Positions 34,287 to 46,794 of a stretch of DNA of 64,000 bases are shown here, piece after piece (the first letter of the stretch is position 1; the number at the start of each line of letters is the position of its first letter). The stretch is taken from assembly GCA_028673005.1 (NCBI GenBank), contig CM054118.1, forward strand, positions 61,933,401 to 61,997,400, written 5' to 3'. The stretch comes from Tanypteryx hageni. Its lineage: Eukaryota; Arthropoda; Insecta; Odonata; Petaluridae. The translations under genes were made by a program, and so were the position numbers. The notes beneath the pieces were generated by a model that did not search any database, was not told the DNA's origin, and saw nothing but the letters and a program-made list of their open reading frames with translations.

Positions 34287-35478
34287 ATAACCTATCCCGC
34301 TGACGGACTTGCTACATCCTCTGCGGCTCGAATTATAATAAATTTAAATTATACTTAACTGGCTGTAATACGGAAAATTGCATTACATAGCTATCCCTCA
34401 ATCGGTGATAAATTCCTAGAATGATAACTGTTATATAATTCAAGAAGATTTGTCCTGATCTTTCCAGTGATTTGGCTACAATACCATTTCAAATTTTTAA
34501 TGTTCCGAATTTGAAGCCACCCAGCAGAGCTGCATCTGTTAAAGCGAAAAAAACGTTGTCCACGTACATAAAAAGTAATCACATAAGCACCTTTTTCCTA
34601 TAAAGAAAACGTGATAAAAACTAGTCTAGTATCATCTCCACTGAAAACGACATTATTGCAAGTCACGCGGCGCAATGTTATCATTCATACGTGTTCATAT
34701 TGTAATATGACAAAGCGTGTTAAATGAGCTAAGAACAGCGAAGTTACTATCGCTCTGTACCTCCCCTCCGTACCACCCCTCCGTACAACCCTTCTCTCCG
34801 TTAATACCTCCTAGAAGGAGGGAGAGCGACCCGAACTTATTCCCTTCTTTCTTACCGAGGAAGCGGGTTCACTTCCAACCCGTGAAATCGTGCGCTCGCA
34901 AGAGCTAGCCTGAAAAAAGCTGACGTCAAGAAGTGTGTTTACAGCCGCCCAGAGGACGGGAGTCTTTTTTCGGGCTATCGATTCCACGGGTTTGAATTGC
35001 CCGCTTCTGTATTGGTTGGGCAGTGACTAAGCCCACGCGCCCCCGTGCTCGACCTCTGTGGCGGATTTTGCAACCTTTTATAAAAGTGCCGGGGACACAG
35101 CGTCGGGTCTACGTTTACGGGTAAACCCTTCTTCGTATGACGAGGTTTTTTTCGTCTACGCTGAGTGCGGTCGATTCAAATGCCAGCAAGCTATGCAACT
35201 AAAGAAAAGGGCACGTTAACTGCATCTGTTAACTGCATATTCGAGACAAAGCACTTCTAATACCGTTCCATACTGCTGTACTGGCCTCTCAAACTCTCCC
35301 GGAATAGGACAAAATCTCCCTTTCGCTAACGACTCCCAGAATTGAGGCATTTTCCTCTCGTTTTCGGTTTAAGAACTGTTGATCCTTATTAGCTTCATAC
35401 AATATGTAGGAATTAACATGTGATTCAGTGCATGCTGGGTGACTCAGAATTTAATACACATCCCAATCAAATGCGGGT
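34287..35478 (-). repeat. Large inverted-repeat arm B (partner at 21808-23032)
   Basis: Reverse-orientation copy of arm A, with indels and lacking the partial internal duplication seen there. It contains both convergent tRNA-like modules (about 34850-34900 and 34985-35060). Together the arms enclose about 11 kb, including the Helitron cluster and the Zic exon. Confidence 0.8.
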
Positions 35479-36491
35479 AACTCTCGATTAATAAGCCACT
35501 TGAATTACAGGGCTTTGGTTTTACACGGTCGATTAAATGCCAAAGCCTTTGAGTCACACGATTTGATTTAACACCTTTTTGTTTACACTTTTTTCTATTT
35601 CTGGCTCCAAAAAATAAATCCAAACCATAGGAAATGACCTTTTTTATTTAACATTTAACTGTTAATTGAATTCAAATAAGCGGTTAATGGAATGAAATGG
35701 AAAATAATAATATTCGAAAACAAAGCAATCAATTTCATAACATATTACATTTTTTAATCAAAGGTTATAATATATTTTTGTTTTGTATTCATACATTATT
35801 TTTGGAATTTTATCGATGCAAGTCATATGTAAAACTTTGAACTAAAAAGAAATGTAGAAAAGTGTGTAAACAGATGAAAATGTCTTTGGGAGCCTAATCC
35901 GCTATTCTTTTATGAATTCTTACTTACTTAAAACTGTGATGTATTGTCCTAAGGAGAAAAGAATGTAGATTCTAATTCTTATCACCGAATTCTGATAATC
36001 TATGGTATTTTCTTGAATTTCTACTAAAACATAGCGTTTTAAAACGCATTTTATCGGATTGTTGCCATGGAGACGATTATTACCGAACTCGGTTTGAGCA
36101 TAGACGAATGTACAAATGGGTTATTTTCTTTTCCGCTAGACTACTCTTCAGCAATAGACAGTTGATCCAGACATATTAACGTATAAACAGTAACATTTAA
36201 GTTCTAATGTTTAAATAATACATGCAAAATATAATTTCAGAGAGAGATTTTGACATTGTTTTGAGTATTTTAAACCTGATAATTCTCAATTAATTTGTTT
36301 TCCAATTTCTTCTATCATTGATAAACTATGAACTACAAGTGGTATTTATGGTATGAGAATTCCTTGGAACGACTAACTAACACATACTGAAACATTTCCT
36401 GTCAATATAAGTGATGAATTCGGGACGTCAACTTTGGGAAACCAGCCTGCATTAGTCCTGGTTTAGACTTGTTTATATTGTTTGATTACAA
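35479..36491. other. Unassigned AT-rich DNA
   Basis: A perfect GCGTTTTAAAACGC palindrome lies near 36033. It may be internal sequence of the Helitron whose 3' end follows, but no 5' terminus could be identified. Confidence 0.35.
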
Positions 36492-36521
36492 AGCCCGTTT
36501 TAAACGGGCTAATTCATCTAG
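36492..36521 (+). mobile_element. Helitron 3' terminus
   Basis: A 19-nt perfect palindrome, AGCCCGTTTTAAACGGGCT (36492-36510), is followed by a 7-nt spacer, CTAG (36518-36521) and T. This is the canonical Helitron 3' end arrangement, and the GCCCG...CGGGC hairpin is typical of arthropod Helitrons. The body and 5' end are not delimited. Confidence 0.65.
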
Positions 36522-36522
36522 T

Positions 36523-38570
36523 AAATACGTTTAATTTTCTCTCGTGCGCATACAGCACATAGTAAATGAAAGAAAATGGATCATCTACGACGAAGAAATG
36601 AACTTAAATACGCTTATATTCCCGATGTATACACGCATCGTCCGCAAGTGAAAAGAAGTGGATAACTTAGATCGAAGGAATGCACGTCAAGATTACCCAT
36701 CACTATTTCCCATTTAAGGCGAGGGTCGGTTTTATTAATAGTTTTCGATTGTTTTATTAACTAAAAATGATTATAAAATGAATCTGTAAATAAAAAATTC
36801 AATGTCTCCTTAGCATCTCTCTCTGACATGATTACATAAATCGTCAAGAACGCCTCATGGGGGTGCTTAATTTATACTAGTTAAGAAAAATCACCGAATT
36901 TACAAAAATTTGTCCGATCTCGCCATTAGATTAATAGTACCTTTTTCTAACATATCCAGAAATAGCTACATCCTGCCTATACTAATAAGAATCGGTTTCT
37001 GAAAAATCAACTTTTCTTAGATAAATTTTTTCACGTACGGTATTGGTAGGTTACCAAAATAGACTGACGTACATCAACTCCGATATAATGGACACACATT
37101 ATTGTTAGAAAAGAATTTCGCTGTCCTCTACGTCTCGTGTATCTTTGGAAGAAAAAACACTCAAAAGCGCAAAGCCGTGGATCTATCGCCGAATCTTCGC
37201 TGAAAGGAAAATCTGAAAACCATACAGTAATAATGGACCACCGGAGCTGAAGTGGTCTCAGGTTTTGGTTTTCGGAAAAAACTTCGCCCCAAAAAATTTC
37301 CTCAATGGACATGACGCGACACACGAGATCCCTTCGACTCGCAATTTGTTTGTTCCGTGCCGCGCACTGCGCGACCAAAGAAGATGGAGAGGGGTTGTTG
37401 AGAGAGGCAGAGGGGAGGAGAAGGGAAAGAGGGGAGGGGGAGCCCAATTTTTGCTCCTCGCCTCACATGCCGACCGTGTCCATGGTTTCGCTTTACAAGG
37501 CATCCCTGTTCCTCAAAAGTTTTTGACACTTGAAAACGGTGCCATTGACGGGACAAACACGACGGTAACACCACCAAAACCCTGTCAATCACTTGCTCGC
37601 TCGCTCATGGACCATCGGAATTATATTTTCGGAAGTGTCCCTCTGACTCTCTCTTCCCTGGACGAATGGTGACGAAAATACAAGGTCGAGGTCGGATTAT
37701 TTCGGAAAATCCTATCTACATGCTAACGCGTAAACATGGTGTTTTTTGCCGGACAAAAGCTTCGGAAACTGCAAGTTTTTGTAAGCCTAGCCCTCCCAAC
37801 TGTGTTATCATGCAGGTTTAAAAGTGCCTCCTACATACATCGAAACATGTATTACGGAACATGCGACTTCCTTATAAAAATCTTGATTTTAAGTATTTTC
37901 TTCATTGCTTCACATTCTTATTCTCTATTTTATGGAAAAGTTAACGAGCTGTTGCGATTGTTCCACAAAAATAAAGTACTTTCAGTATGGATTAAATTTG
38001 GAATTACCGTAAATAACTGAAAATATTTTTTAGATTATGTCTAATCAAAAAAACTTCACTTTAATTGGTGGTGGTACATCTTAAAAAATCACAAAAATAA
38101 CATCTAGTATTATATTACCAAATTTTTAATGAAAACACGATCCGGGTTTCGATGCATAGCATCATCATCTGGTTTTCATTTAGCTAGCTTCATTTCTATC
38201 TGTGTTAAACCGTTATTTATAAATGCACGAGATCAATATAAGGGAAAATTATTAAAATAAATATACTTAATACGGGATTTCTCCGATACCTAGCCATTTT
38301 CTTTTTTAACAGTTGCACAGTTCAGTCAAAATGAATTAAAATGAAATATTAAAAATTCTACATCTATCATTCCTTCGTCGAGATTCGATCGTACCTAAGA
38401 TTCGTCCCAGAACTCAAATAATACAGAGGGCAAAGCAGAAATTGAAAAAGGGTTCGCATGATTTGAGATTTAGTATTCATTACTAGTAGCTCGCGCAACG
38501 CAGTAGTTGATGGAATAAAATGATCATAATATCCTAAGCAGACAGGCATTAGCTGTAAAGTTGTGATTAA
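36523..38570. other. Non-coding DNA, no gene recognised
   Basis: A G/A-rich patch lies at about 37375-37445. Short open frames on both strands overlap and show no domain. Confidence 0.4.
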
Positions 38571-38680
38571 TTTCGAAACGAGAAAAAATTCTGCTATGAC
38601 CGGGAATCAAACCCGGGTCTTCCAATTGGATATTCTACCACTGAATTATCGTAGCAGATAATTTTTTTCCCGTTTCTGAA
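38571..38680 (-). repeat. tRNA-like core on an extended hairpin
   Basis: On the minus strand, 38656-38592 folds like a 65-nt tRNA. The acceptor is TGCTACG with CATAGCA (6 of 7 pairs), the A box is AATTCAGTGGTAGAATA, and the T arm is CCGGG-TTTGATT-CCCGG (perfect). The anticodon arm is reduced to a CCAATTGG palindrome, so it cannot serve as a normal tRNA. The acceptor pairing continues outward: GAAACGAGAAAAAATT on one side matches AATTTTTTTCCCGTTTC on the other. The D-loop and T arm resemble tRNA-Gly. Confidence 0.6.
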
Positions 38681-38734
38681 TGCGATTTTGTATATTTTAT
38701 ATACTGTTTATTTGAATACATTTATTGTTAATAT

Positions 38735-38815
38735 TTATGATATTGACGAAGGGTTAAATGTAAGAATGGACCTTATGGTCCAAATTTCGCCCGAATAAAG
38801 ACGATTATCTATCTA
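38735..38815 (+). mobile_element. Possible LINE 3' tail
   Basis: TGTAAGAATGGACCTTATGG, the short GGACC...GGTCC hairpin, CCGAATAAAGACG and a TATCTATCTA tail resemble the 3' ends of insect LINEs. No coding portion is attached. Confidence 0.4.
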
Positions 38816-38819
38816 ATTT

Positions 38820-38935
38820 CACCCCTCCCTCTCCAGTCCCTCCTCTCCACCCCCTCCTCTCCACCCCCTCCACTCCACCTCCTCCTCTCCACCCTCATCC
38901 CCACCCCTCCTCTCCACCCACTCTACTCTCCCATG
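38820..38935 (+). repeat. C/T-rich minisatellite
   Basis: Imperfect units of about 16-17 bp built on CCTCCTCTCCACCCC. Confidence 0.85.
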
Positions 38936-40737
38936 AAACATCCCTTTCCATCGGAAACTATTCCGCAAGCTGCTCCGCGGCCAAAACCATTCAACGGCTG
39001 TTTTGTGAGGTCAGAATGGAAGGAGAAGGGGGAGCTGGAGTCGTGAAGTGAGAGAGACGGGGAGAAGGACAGGGGTGGGGGTAAGGAGAGAAAGAAAGAG
39101 CTTAATGGACACATTGTTTTGTTAGGGCGAGTCCGAGTGAAGAGGAAGGGGTTAGGAGGAGTGTTTTGGGGGTATTTAAGACGTGAAGGGAGGGAGAGTT
39201 GAGAATGACGGTGGAGTGGAGGGAGTGACGAGGGAGGGAGTGGACAGGGAATGACGGATCGGAGAGGGAGACTGAGTCTCTCCCCCCACCAAAAAAAATA
39301 AAACACAAGCGGCCCGCGTGCAGTTCCCGCGTAACGAGGGCGACAAAAAAAGACGAGAGGCCGTTCGAAAAAGACTCTCTTGTTACGTATCTCAAGACCC
39401 TGCTATGAATTTATTGTCCCGCGTCCGGCGAAAATGCGGGAAGGTGCTTAGTGACGTTCTCTCGTCATTGGTGGCGACCGCTGCGCGCTTCGCGTTGCTT
39501 TATAGGTGTTCTTCGAGATAATCAAAAAGGTGTTGAACGACTTCTGGGGAGATCTTATCCGTCTTGTTTGTGAAGTTTTTCAATTCCGAATTCTTCCGAG
39601 TATTTCGTGAAATTTGGTAGGTAAGGCGCATCCGGAGAGAACTTTGAAATGGTTCATTTTAAAAATCTAGTCGTTTGATTACGTTAGTATCTATCACGTC
39701 ATTTTTTAAAATGGATCACAAAGCGTGAATACTTATGTATCGCAAGGCCGTACAATGTGAAAATTTCGATTGCAAAGAGTCTGGAATACGCATAGGATTT
39801 ACTTCATCGTTTTGTGGCTAAGAGTCACCCACATTACTTATTTTAGAGAATAGCTTGCAAATTTAACTCCTTGATTCGTTGATAGATTTAAATTAAATTT
39901 AGTAATTGTAGCCGTTTCGAAAGCTCGCTCAGAGGAAATGGTTGCTCAATTTGGGCGATATTTTAATGGAAGAAAGAAAATTATTTTTCAAACAAAACTG
40001 CGTAAATTTTAAAATATATCACGTATTGATAACATGATATTCCTTTTATAAGAGATCATCTGAGAGAGAATAACTAATTCTAAAAAAAACGACGCTTTTG
40101 ATTTAACTAGAGAGATTTTTAGAAAGATTTGTTGCATAACTTTCGTATAACTTGCATTAGAAAAAAATAATTAGTACGTATCACCAGGGAAAATTAAATT
40201 GAGCTATTTCAAGTAGCAATCACTGCAGCTACTACGATGGAAAAATTGACAGAATTCTAAAAAGTCCAAAACTTCCCCTAAATACTCTGACCTGTTTGTA
40301 TAGCCTCACTGAGCAGTTTGATAAAAACGAGAATCAGTTTAAACTGCGTTGAAACATAATATCCGCACCATCAAATAACTACATCAAATTAACTCAAATA
40401 ACTAAAAGGAACATCTACCGATTAAAGGACTCGCTGAAAAAAAAACAATTTGTCGACAGTGCTTGATGATGAAGATGCCACGATATTTCCTGTGGAACAT
40501 TAAAAAAAACATCCCACCCTAGTTGGGATATAAAAAAACGCCAAATAAAAAGGCCGTGGAAACAGGAGGAGTGTTATAGAGTAGCACAGGGATATTTTTT
40601 TGTTGCATGAGAGGGAAAGGGAATGATGATGAGTGAGAGGTCGGCGTGCTTGTATTTGGCGTGTGGGAGGGTAACAGGTCGAAGGCTGCCATCTCTGCCC
40701 GCTGGTATCTCTGTTTTTACTCCGTTTTTAAGAGCTG
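38936..40737. other. Non-coding DNA, no gene recognised
   Basis: Purine-rich at 39010-39270; the rest is AT-rich. No domain-bearing open frame. Confidence 0.45.
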
Positions 40738-40741
40738 GAGT

Positions 40742-40862
40742 AGGGTGGGAGAGAGGGGGAGGGAGAGAGGGGGAGGGAGAGAGGGGGAGGGAGAGAGGGG
40801 GAGAGAGAGTGAGGGGGAGAGGGAGGGAGAGGGAGGGAGGGGAAAGAGGGAGATAGGGGAGG
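40742..40862 (+). repeat. Purine minisatellite, 14-bp unit
   Basis: Tandem GAGAGAGGGGGAGG units degrade into GAGGGA repeats. The highly charged open frames across it are composition artefacts. Confidence 0.9.
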
Positions 40863-41153
40863 AGCTAGCTGATGGGTGAAAGGACAGAAGGGAGAGAAAA
40901 CGAAAGAACGAGAAAAAAAGACGCAGGAAATGAGTGAATGAGCGAAGAGAATGAAGAAAGATAAATGCGAGGAGACTGGTAGGATGCTGAGATAATTTCG
41001 TGAAAGAAAAGGAAGCAAAGGACAAAATGACTGAATGAATATAGACTACTTAGTGCAAAGAATTACGAAAGAGGTCAGAAGCGCGAGATTGAGATGAATA
41101 GAGAGACGAAGAGGGAGAATTAAAAACCGGGAAATACGAGATATGGATTAGAA

Positions 41154-41571
41154 CAGTGGCGTAACAAACTTTTTGGGGATCCCAGTGCAAAATTCATCCT
41201 GGTGTATCGTATAATAATTTTTCATTAAAACAAATATAAGCCTTTCAATGAGAAACCAACTTGTTATTCATCGATAAGAGCAAGGCTACGCAGCTTTCAA
41301 TATGAAATGGTGGTAGCAAATGATTTTCAATTATTTTGACGAGTCTCACCAGAAATATTGCGATAACTGAAAACGACTATAATGTTGCTCTCTCCCTACA
41401 ATCGGAAAAATTACGATGTCGAAGAGTTGGAATGGTTGAAAACAATTCACAGGGTATAGCGAGTCAAAATATTAATATGACAAAACAAATACTTTCTGAT
41501 AAAGTACTTCTTTGCTGTAGGGATCCCCTTGACTGGGGGCCCCGGTTCGCTATTAATGCGTTATGCCACTG
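41154..41571. mobile_element. Complete non-autonomous hAT element (MITE), 418 bp
   Basis: The left end CAGTGGCGTAAC and the right end GTTATGCCACTG are inverted repeats matching at 11 of 12 positions. A perfect 8-bp target-site duplication GATTAGAA flanks the element (41146-41153 and 41572-41579). The 8-bp duplication and CAGTGGCG-type ends are diagnostic of hAT. The interior has no transposase, so mobilisation would have needed one in trans. Confidence 0.92.
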
Positions 41572-41579
41572 GATTAGAA

Positions 41580-42820
41580 TTAAACAAAATAATTAATCGA
41601 ATTTATTGAACGACCAAACCAAATGATGACAGCGAGCAAGTCGTAAGAATTGATGATGAGAAGTTATCATTCTAACGGAACTTACAAGCTACGCCATTGG
41701 TAAGAACATAAGGAAGGGAATGAGACTAGGGTATATAATGAAGCAAAAGAAGTGAACAGTGGGCGAGAAATACGAACGGAGTCACAGAGAGAGGGATGTA
41801 GGAAAGGGGTGGAGGAATAGGAGGAGGGGGTCGAGGGGAGGGAAGTATGGGAGGCTGGAGAATTGAGTTAAAGAGCGGGGATGAGGGGAAGACTCGCTGG
41901 TGTTAAGACTTGTCAGATCTCTTCACCTGAACAAACAAGAGAGCAGTGTTTAAAGGGAATGGTGGGAGGAGGGAGGACGGGGAAGGGATGGGAAAGGGTT
42001 AGCGCAAAGGGAGAGGAGGATTAAGACGTTCAGCATTAGCAGAATTGAAGAAAATAGAGAAGAGTAGGCTTCTGAGTCATCAGTTCATACCCTCCATTAA
42101 TGCGAAGGCGTTTGGGTACTTGAGAAATAAATGCCCAAGTTACTGCGTAGACTGAAGGAAGATACATTGAATGTGTTTTTCTTTTTGCAGCATTATAACA
42201 GCTTCGAATGGATATAGGGGATTTGGTGTAATACGTACTCTCTCACGCACACGATAACTTCGCCTTACGATGATTCTTCGCAGTTAGTTTTACAATCCCA
42301 AAACATTGCGCTCTTCACTTGCTATTATAACTATATATTAAAAACAATGCAGTGAGTGTAAAATTATTTGGTTTATTGAGAAAAAACTGGCGAATTTGGT
42401 AAATAAAGCTATCATGCAGAATCACTGACTGAAGATACGTTACCTATCATTTATCGGAGGTCAGTAAGATTAAGCCAACTATCTTACGCTCGCGCGTGAC
42501 TTTCTATTAACAAAGCACAGAGCTCCTTAAATGCACGAAAATTTTCAAGGATTGATCAACTTCAAATCCATCTACGTTGGATATTTTTAAGCCAGAGCAT
42601 CGCAAGTGCGGAACGCAAAAAATAGAAAAATAGCCCTCAACGACCAAATCAGAAACGGACGCAAAGAAGTAATTTGGGATCGTTTAAAGAATGGAAACAA
42701 AGGATTTTTCCTAAGCGGATGCAGAGGGAGATAAGTGCGTGAGAATGGGAGGTTTCGATTGTGGGGTGGGAAAGGGTTAAAATGGGAAAACAAGCTAAAA
42801 GGAAAAAGGGATTGAAGACG
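41580..42820. other. Non-coding DNA, partly purine-rich
   Basis: G/A-rich at 41780-42030. No gene was recognised. Confidence 0.45.
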
Positions 42821-43010
42821 GAAAGAGGCAGGGAGAGAGAGGGAGAGAGAATGAGTGGGGGGGGAGCAAGGGGGATGGAGGATAGAGGGAGGGAGAGAGA
42901 GTGGAGGCGAGAGGGAGGGGGAGAGAGGGGGAGGGAGATAGAAGGGGACAGAGAAAGAGGGAGAGAGGTAGGAGGTAAAAAGGAGAGAGGGAGGTATTGA
43001 AGAGGGAGTT
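42821..43010 (+). repeat. Purine-rich low-complexity tract
   Basis: Irregular GAGA/GGGAG repeats dominate the + strand. Confidence 0.85.
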
Positions 43011-43889
43011 GGAAGGACGAGTAAATGGCTTTGTGAGAAAGGAGGGAGGGGAGGTGGATGGGTTTCAAGTTACCGGTAGTGGAAGACAAAGGAATCGGAA
43101 TGGAAGTATGGATAAGTTGAAGGTGAAAACGAACCAAGAACTCTAAAATAGTGCTAAGTATGTGAGAGAGACTGAGTGAAGGACTTTTCTCGTATTAGAG
43201 GAGTTATCGGACGATTTGAATAGGTATAACGCATTCTTTGAAAAGAGGCAAGGGATTATTAAATTAAATTGTTAAATGAATGGTTTTCGTTGATTCTGGT
43301 GACATAAACACTTGTTCAAATCATTAGTAAATAAGGCGCCAAAACAAACAAGCGTTTATTTGCATCGTAAGTATGTCATCTAATAAGAGATTTAAAGTGA
43401 TGTATTCCTTCTCGGGAATATAATGGAAAGTTAATTTTGCATCGTAATAAATAATGAAATCAAATATCAAATTAGTCATCAGATTTATATCTATTTAGTG
43501 TAAGGGAAAGTAAAATATTAGTCGTAAAAGGTATTAACTTATTAGTCCAAGTGAATGTAACATTTAATGAAGATTAAAACCTTTAGCCTGCATATTGTAC
43601 AACAAAAATAAAATATTTTTAGTGGTTAGAAGAACATGTTGTTTTGAATAAAATCAATTTTGCATTTTCTATATAAGTTGAGGTATAAACCAAAATGCGA
43701 ATAAAATTTATACGCGCAGTCACACATCGAAAGTCTTATAAATAATATACACCAAATCACAATGAAATAGTTATAAGGTCATCTATTAATAGAAACAATT
43801 CTAAAGAAATAAATCATACTCAGTTTTTGTCCGCTCAAACAATACATAATTATCATTAGCTTGTAAATATTTAACTCGCGGCAAGCCTA
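43011..43889. other. Unassigned AT-rich DNA
   Basis: No gene or repeat was recognised. Confidence 0.4.
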
Positions 43890-44545
43890 TCCGCGAGAAA
43901 AATTTCCCTCAAAAACAATCATTGTTTTCGAATAACAAAACAAGATGATCCAAACAGGAATTATGATGTCTACTTTCATTTAATCATTAATTTAATACTT
44001 TTATTGGCTTTAATAGCTTTAAAATCACCCCGGATATGTAGCTCTTTGTGTTCCCAAATTTCATAATTGAGCGTTATAAAATATTAAAAATACATTCGAA
44101 CGGAAAACTAAATTGATCACGCGTATTTTTGTGGCAAAAATAACGCGTGTATGTACTAGACTATACAGAAATCGAGTCCAACAATAGTCGTTGCGATGGC
44201 AACACTCTCGTAATGAGTGATAATAATTCACAAACGCCTGTTTTTACGCGAAAATCGAAGAAATACGGCCAGCAACATTCCTCGATAAAAATTAGTATTT
44301 TCATTCATTTCCTCAGAGAATCTCTCCGGTATTACAATTCTAATATTCTTTAATATGCAAGAGAAAATTACGCTACACGATGAATTAAAACTATCCTCGG
44401 GAACTCGGCCCATATATCAAGAGATTTCCATCAAGTTTCATGAAAATCGGTCTATTGGTTCAAAAGTCAATAGGGGGACGGACAGACAGACACAACGACA
44501 AAACTATAAGCGTATTTCCTTTCTGGAAAGTAGGCTAATCACTTG
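43890..44545 (+). repeat. 0.65-kb dispersed repeat family, copy 2
   Basis: Direct-orientation copy of 32870-33560. It has TTGCGATGGCAAC where copy 1 has the perfect palindrome, and ends with CAAAAGTCAATAGGGGGACG followed by GACAGACAGACA. It appears to contain about 40 bp (TTTTTACGCGAAAATCGAAG region) missing from copy 1. Confidence 0.75.
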
Positions 44546-46767
44546 GAAGAGAGAGATAACTCCAACGCACGCAAGCAGAATTCATATAGTTTGCAAACCA
44601 TAAATACTTCGGCGCAATCATGCAACTTTATTTGAAATATTTGTTTTATTTTTCTTCCTATTACCTCCCCAGGTTATACGTTGAGAGTTTAACAATATTT
44701 CACGTTACAACACCAACGAGGATGATGATAGATTAGAACTAGGGATGAGGGAAAAAGGCACTTGGAAAAACTGTCGGTTAATTCGATCTGGTGTGAAATT
44801 CACGGGAGAATCTTGCACACGCGTTAAGGAGCGACTGGGAGGAAAAAGGACCACTTTAGATGGATGCGATTGAATTGAACGCGTAAAGAGTTAGATGTAG
44901 GAAGAAAAGAATGGATTTAGGAAGAGGAGGAGAATGGACGGAGGGGAACTGGAGAGAAGGAAAGGAAGATTGGGAGTGAGAGAGAGGGGAGGAGCGAGAG
45001 GAAGGGTAAGAGGGAGAAAGAGAGGGTGGAGGAGAGAGCTGATGGGAGTTTGGAAGGTGTCGAGGCTAGAGTGGCACGTGGTAGAAACAAGATCCTCATA
45101 GGCCATCACTTGAGGAGGCGGACAACCGGAAGTGACGATATAATGATGCCCTCGGATGTTTTCGTTCCAGCTCCTCGGTATGTTCGTTCCCGCATTTCAG
45201 TGCGAGTGCTCCTTCGGGAGGCTGAACGCTCCAAAAATAGTTCCGATGAGAATTGTTTGTTTGATTAAGGGGAAGATAACAAGTTCTTTTTTTACGCCAA
45301 CCCTTTAACCTGGAAGGCCGCTTTACCTATCTTCGGAGAGCTCTCCGCGTTATATTCGAAAGCGGTGAGATGAGTGAAACCAATGGTAACATTGCAATTA
45401 CAACTACAAAAGGTATATGATTTTTTTCACGTGTTATTTCGCGCACAAGTGATAAATCTGGTAAGACTGACTAATGCAATCGAATTCAGACATTATTGCA
45501 ACCAAATATTTCGGTCATCACAAACCAATGATCCTAATAGAATTAACACGCGAGCCCTTTGATTCGTATCACAGTTTCCAAAATAATGCTCACGAGTTAT
45601 ATTACTCACTGTTGATGATTTCGTTGGGGGACGCGGAGGCGCTGCTTCTAGGCTGTTGGCACATCATACATTCACCATTTTGGGCTAAAGAACCAGAGCA
45701 ATTAAAATGATATGTCATTCCTAAGCTATTTAGTATAATAAAAATCATCGGAATACTAAGTTATGTAATTGACTAAAATATATTTTGCGATTAAATGAAT
45801 CCAAGGGAACTTATTCTTCCCTAGATGACGACATAGCTATCTTTCAGTAAGCAGTCACTTAATGCAACGTAACTATAGCTTTACCAGACTGTCCCTTTCA
45901 TCTAAAGGCTAGTTTACAAGTATACATTACGTTTCGTATCTAAATGTATTTAAATCCAAGGAGGTTTCATTTAATTTACGAAACTTAACAGATTTGACGG
46001 TGGAATTAGTTTTAATTAATGAAGTCACAAAATTAAATTTCGTAAAATGTTGAGTTTATTTTTTAAAGTTAATGCTGTTTACAATATGGATTGTATTGCA
46101 TTTATATAAGCAGTGCTTCATTATTTTGCACTTAAATAAAATAGAAGAACAAGAACAAATAAAAGTGTTTGGACACGTACATGGACAGAAAGAAGAAAGA
46201 AGACTTAAAGAATCAGATACCTTACGATAAGTATATGATAGTAGACCTTATAGGTAATTTTAATCGTTTTAGAATGACCTTAGACCAGTTGTATGCATAT
46301 CAGCGTTGGAAAGAGGAACATCAAACAACACGTGCTGTACTATCAACAAAAATGAATTTATTGTTTTGGCTCCCGAATCCTCAAATTAGTCTTTACAGTG
46401 ATTGCATCGTATTCCTAAAATAACAACATACAGGCAATTTTTTGTCTTGTAAATCTGGAGGGAGCCGAAAATGGAAAACTGGGACAATATATTACACCTA
46501 GACGCAGTGCAGTAAAATTAAATTTTTGAAAATTAGTTGCTAAACCTATTTTCTCCGTGTAATCCAGATTTATCTCAACTAGCGCTGTCTACGCGCATAT
46601 CTTCAATACGCCGCTTTAAACTAAAATAAACAGAAGATAAAAGCGATCATTAGATCATTATGCGTCGTACTAATCAAACTAGCCTCGCACAAGACTTCGG
46701 GAATAGATTAAGTGGACTGTAAATCAACGGATTCATTTTCAAGAAAATAATGGACAGTTATAGATAA
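44546..46767. other. Non-coding DNA, no gene recognised
   Basis: Purine-rich at 44890-45060. An 84-codon open frame at 46169-46423 has an unremarkable Lys/Tyr-rich sequence with no recognised domain and no coding support. Confidence 0.4.
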
Positions 46768-46794
46768 CTAGTGTATTTCCCGTCATATGACGGG
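46768..46794 (-). mobile_element. Helitron 3' terminus (minus strand)
   Basis: Read on the minus strand: the perfect palindrome CCCGTCATATGACGGG (46794-46779), a 7-nt spacer AAATACA, CTAG (46771-46768) and T. The layout is the same as at 36492-36521 but the hairpin sequence differs. The element body would extend to higher coordinates, where a DUF7869-like pseudogene lies. Whether that is part of the same element is unknown. Confidence 0.6.

Noticed and set aside
38467..38500. A further Helitron 3' end near an ACTAGTAGCTCGCGC string (minus strand)
   Set aside because: The expected GC-rich hairpin before CTAG does not pair properly.
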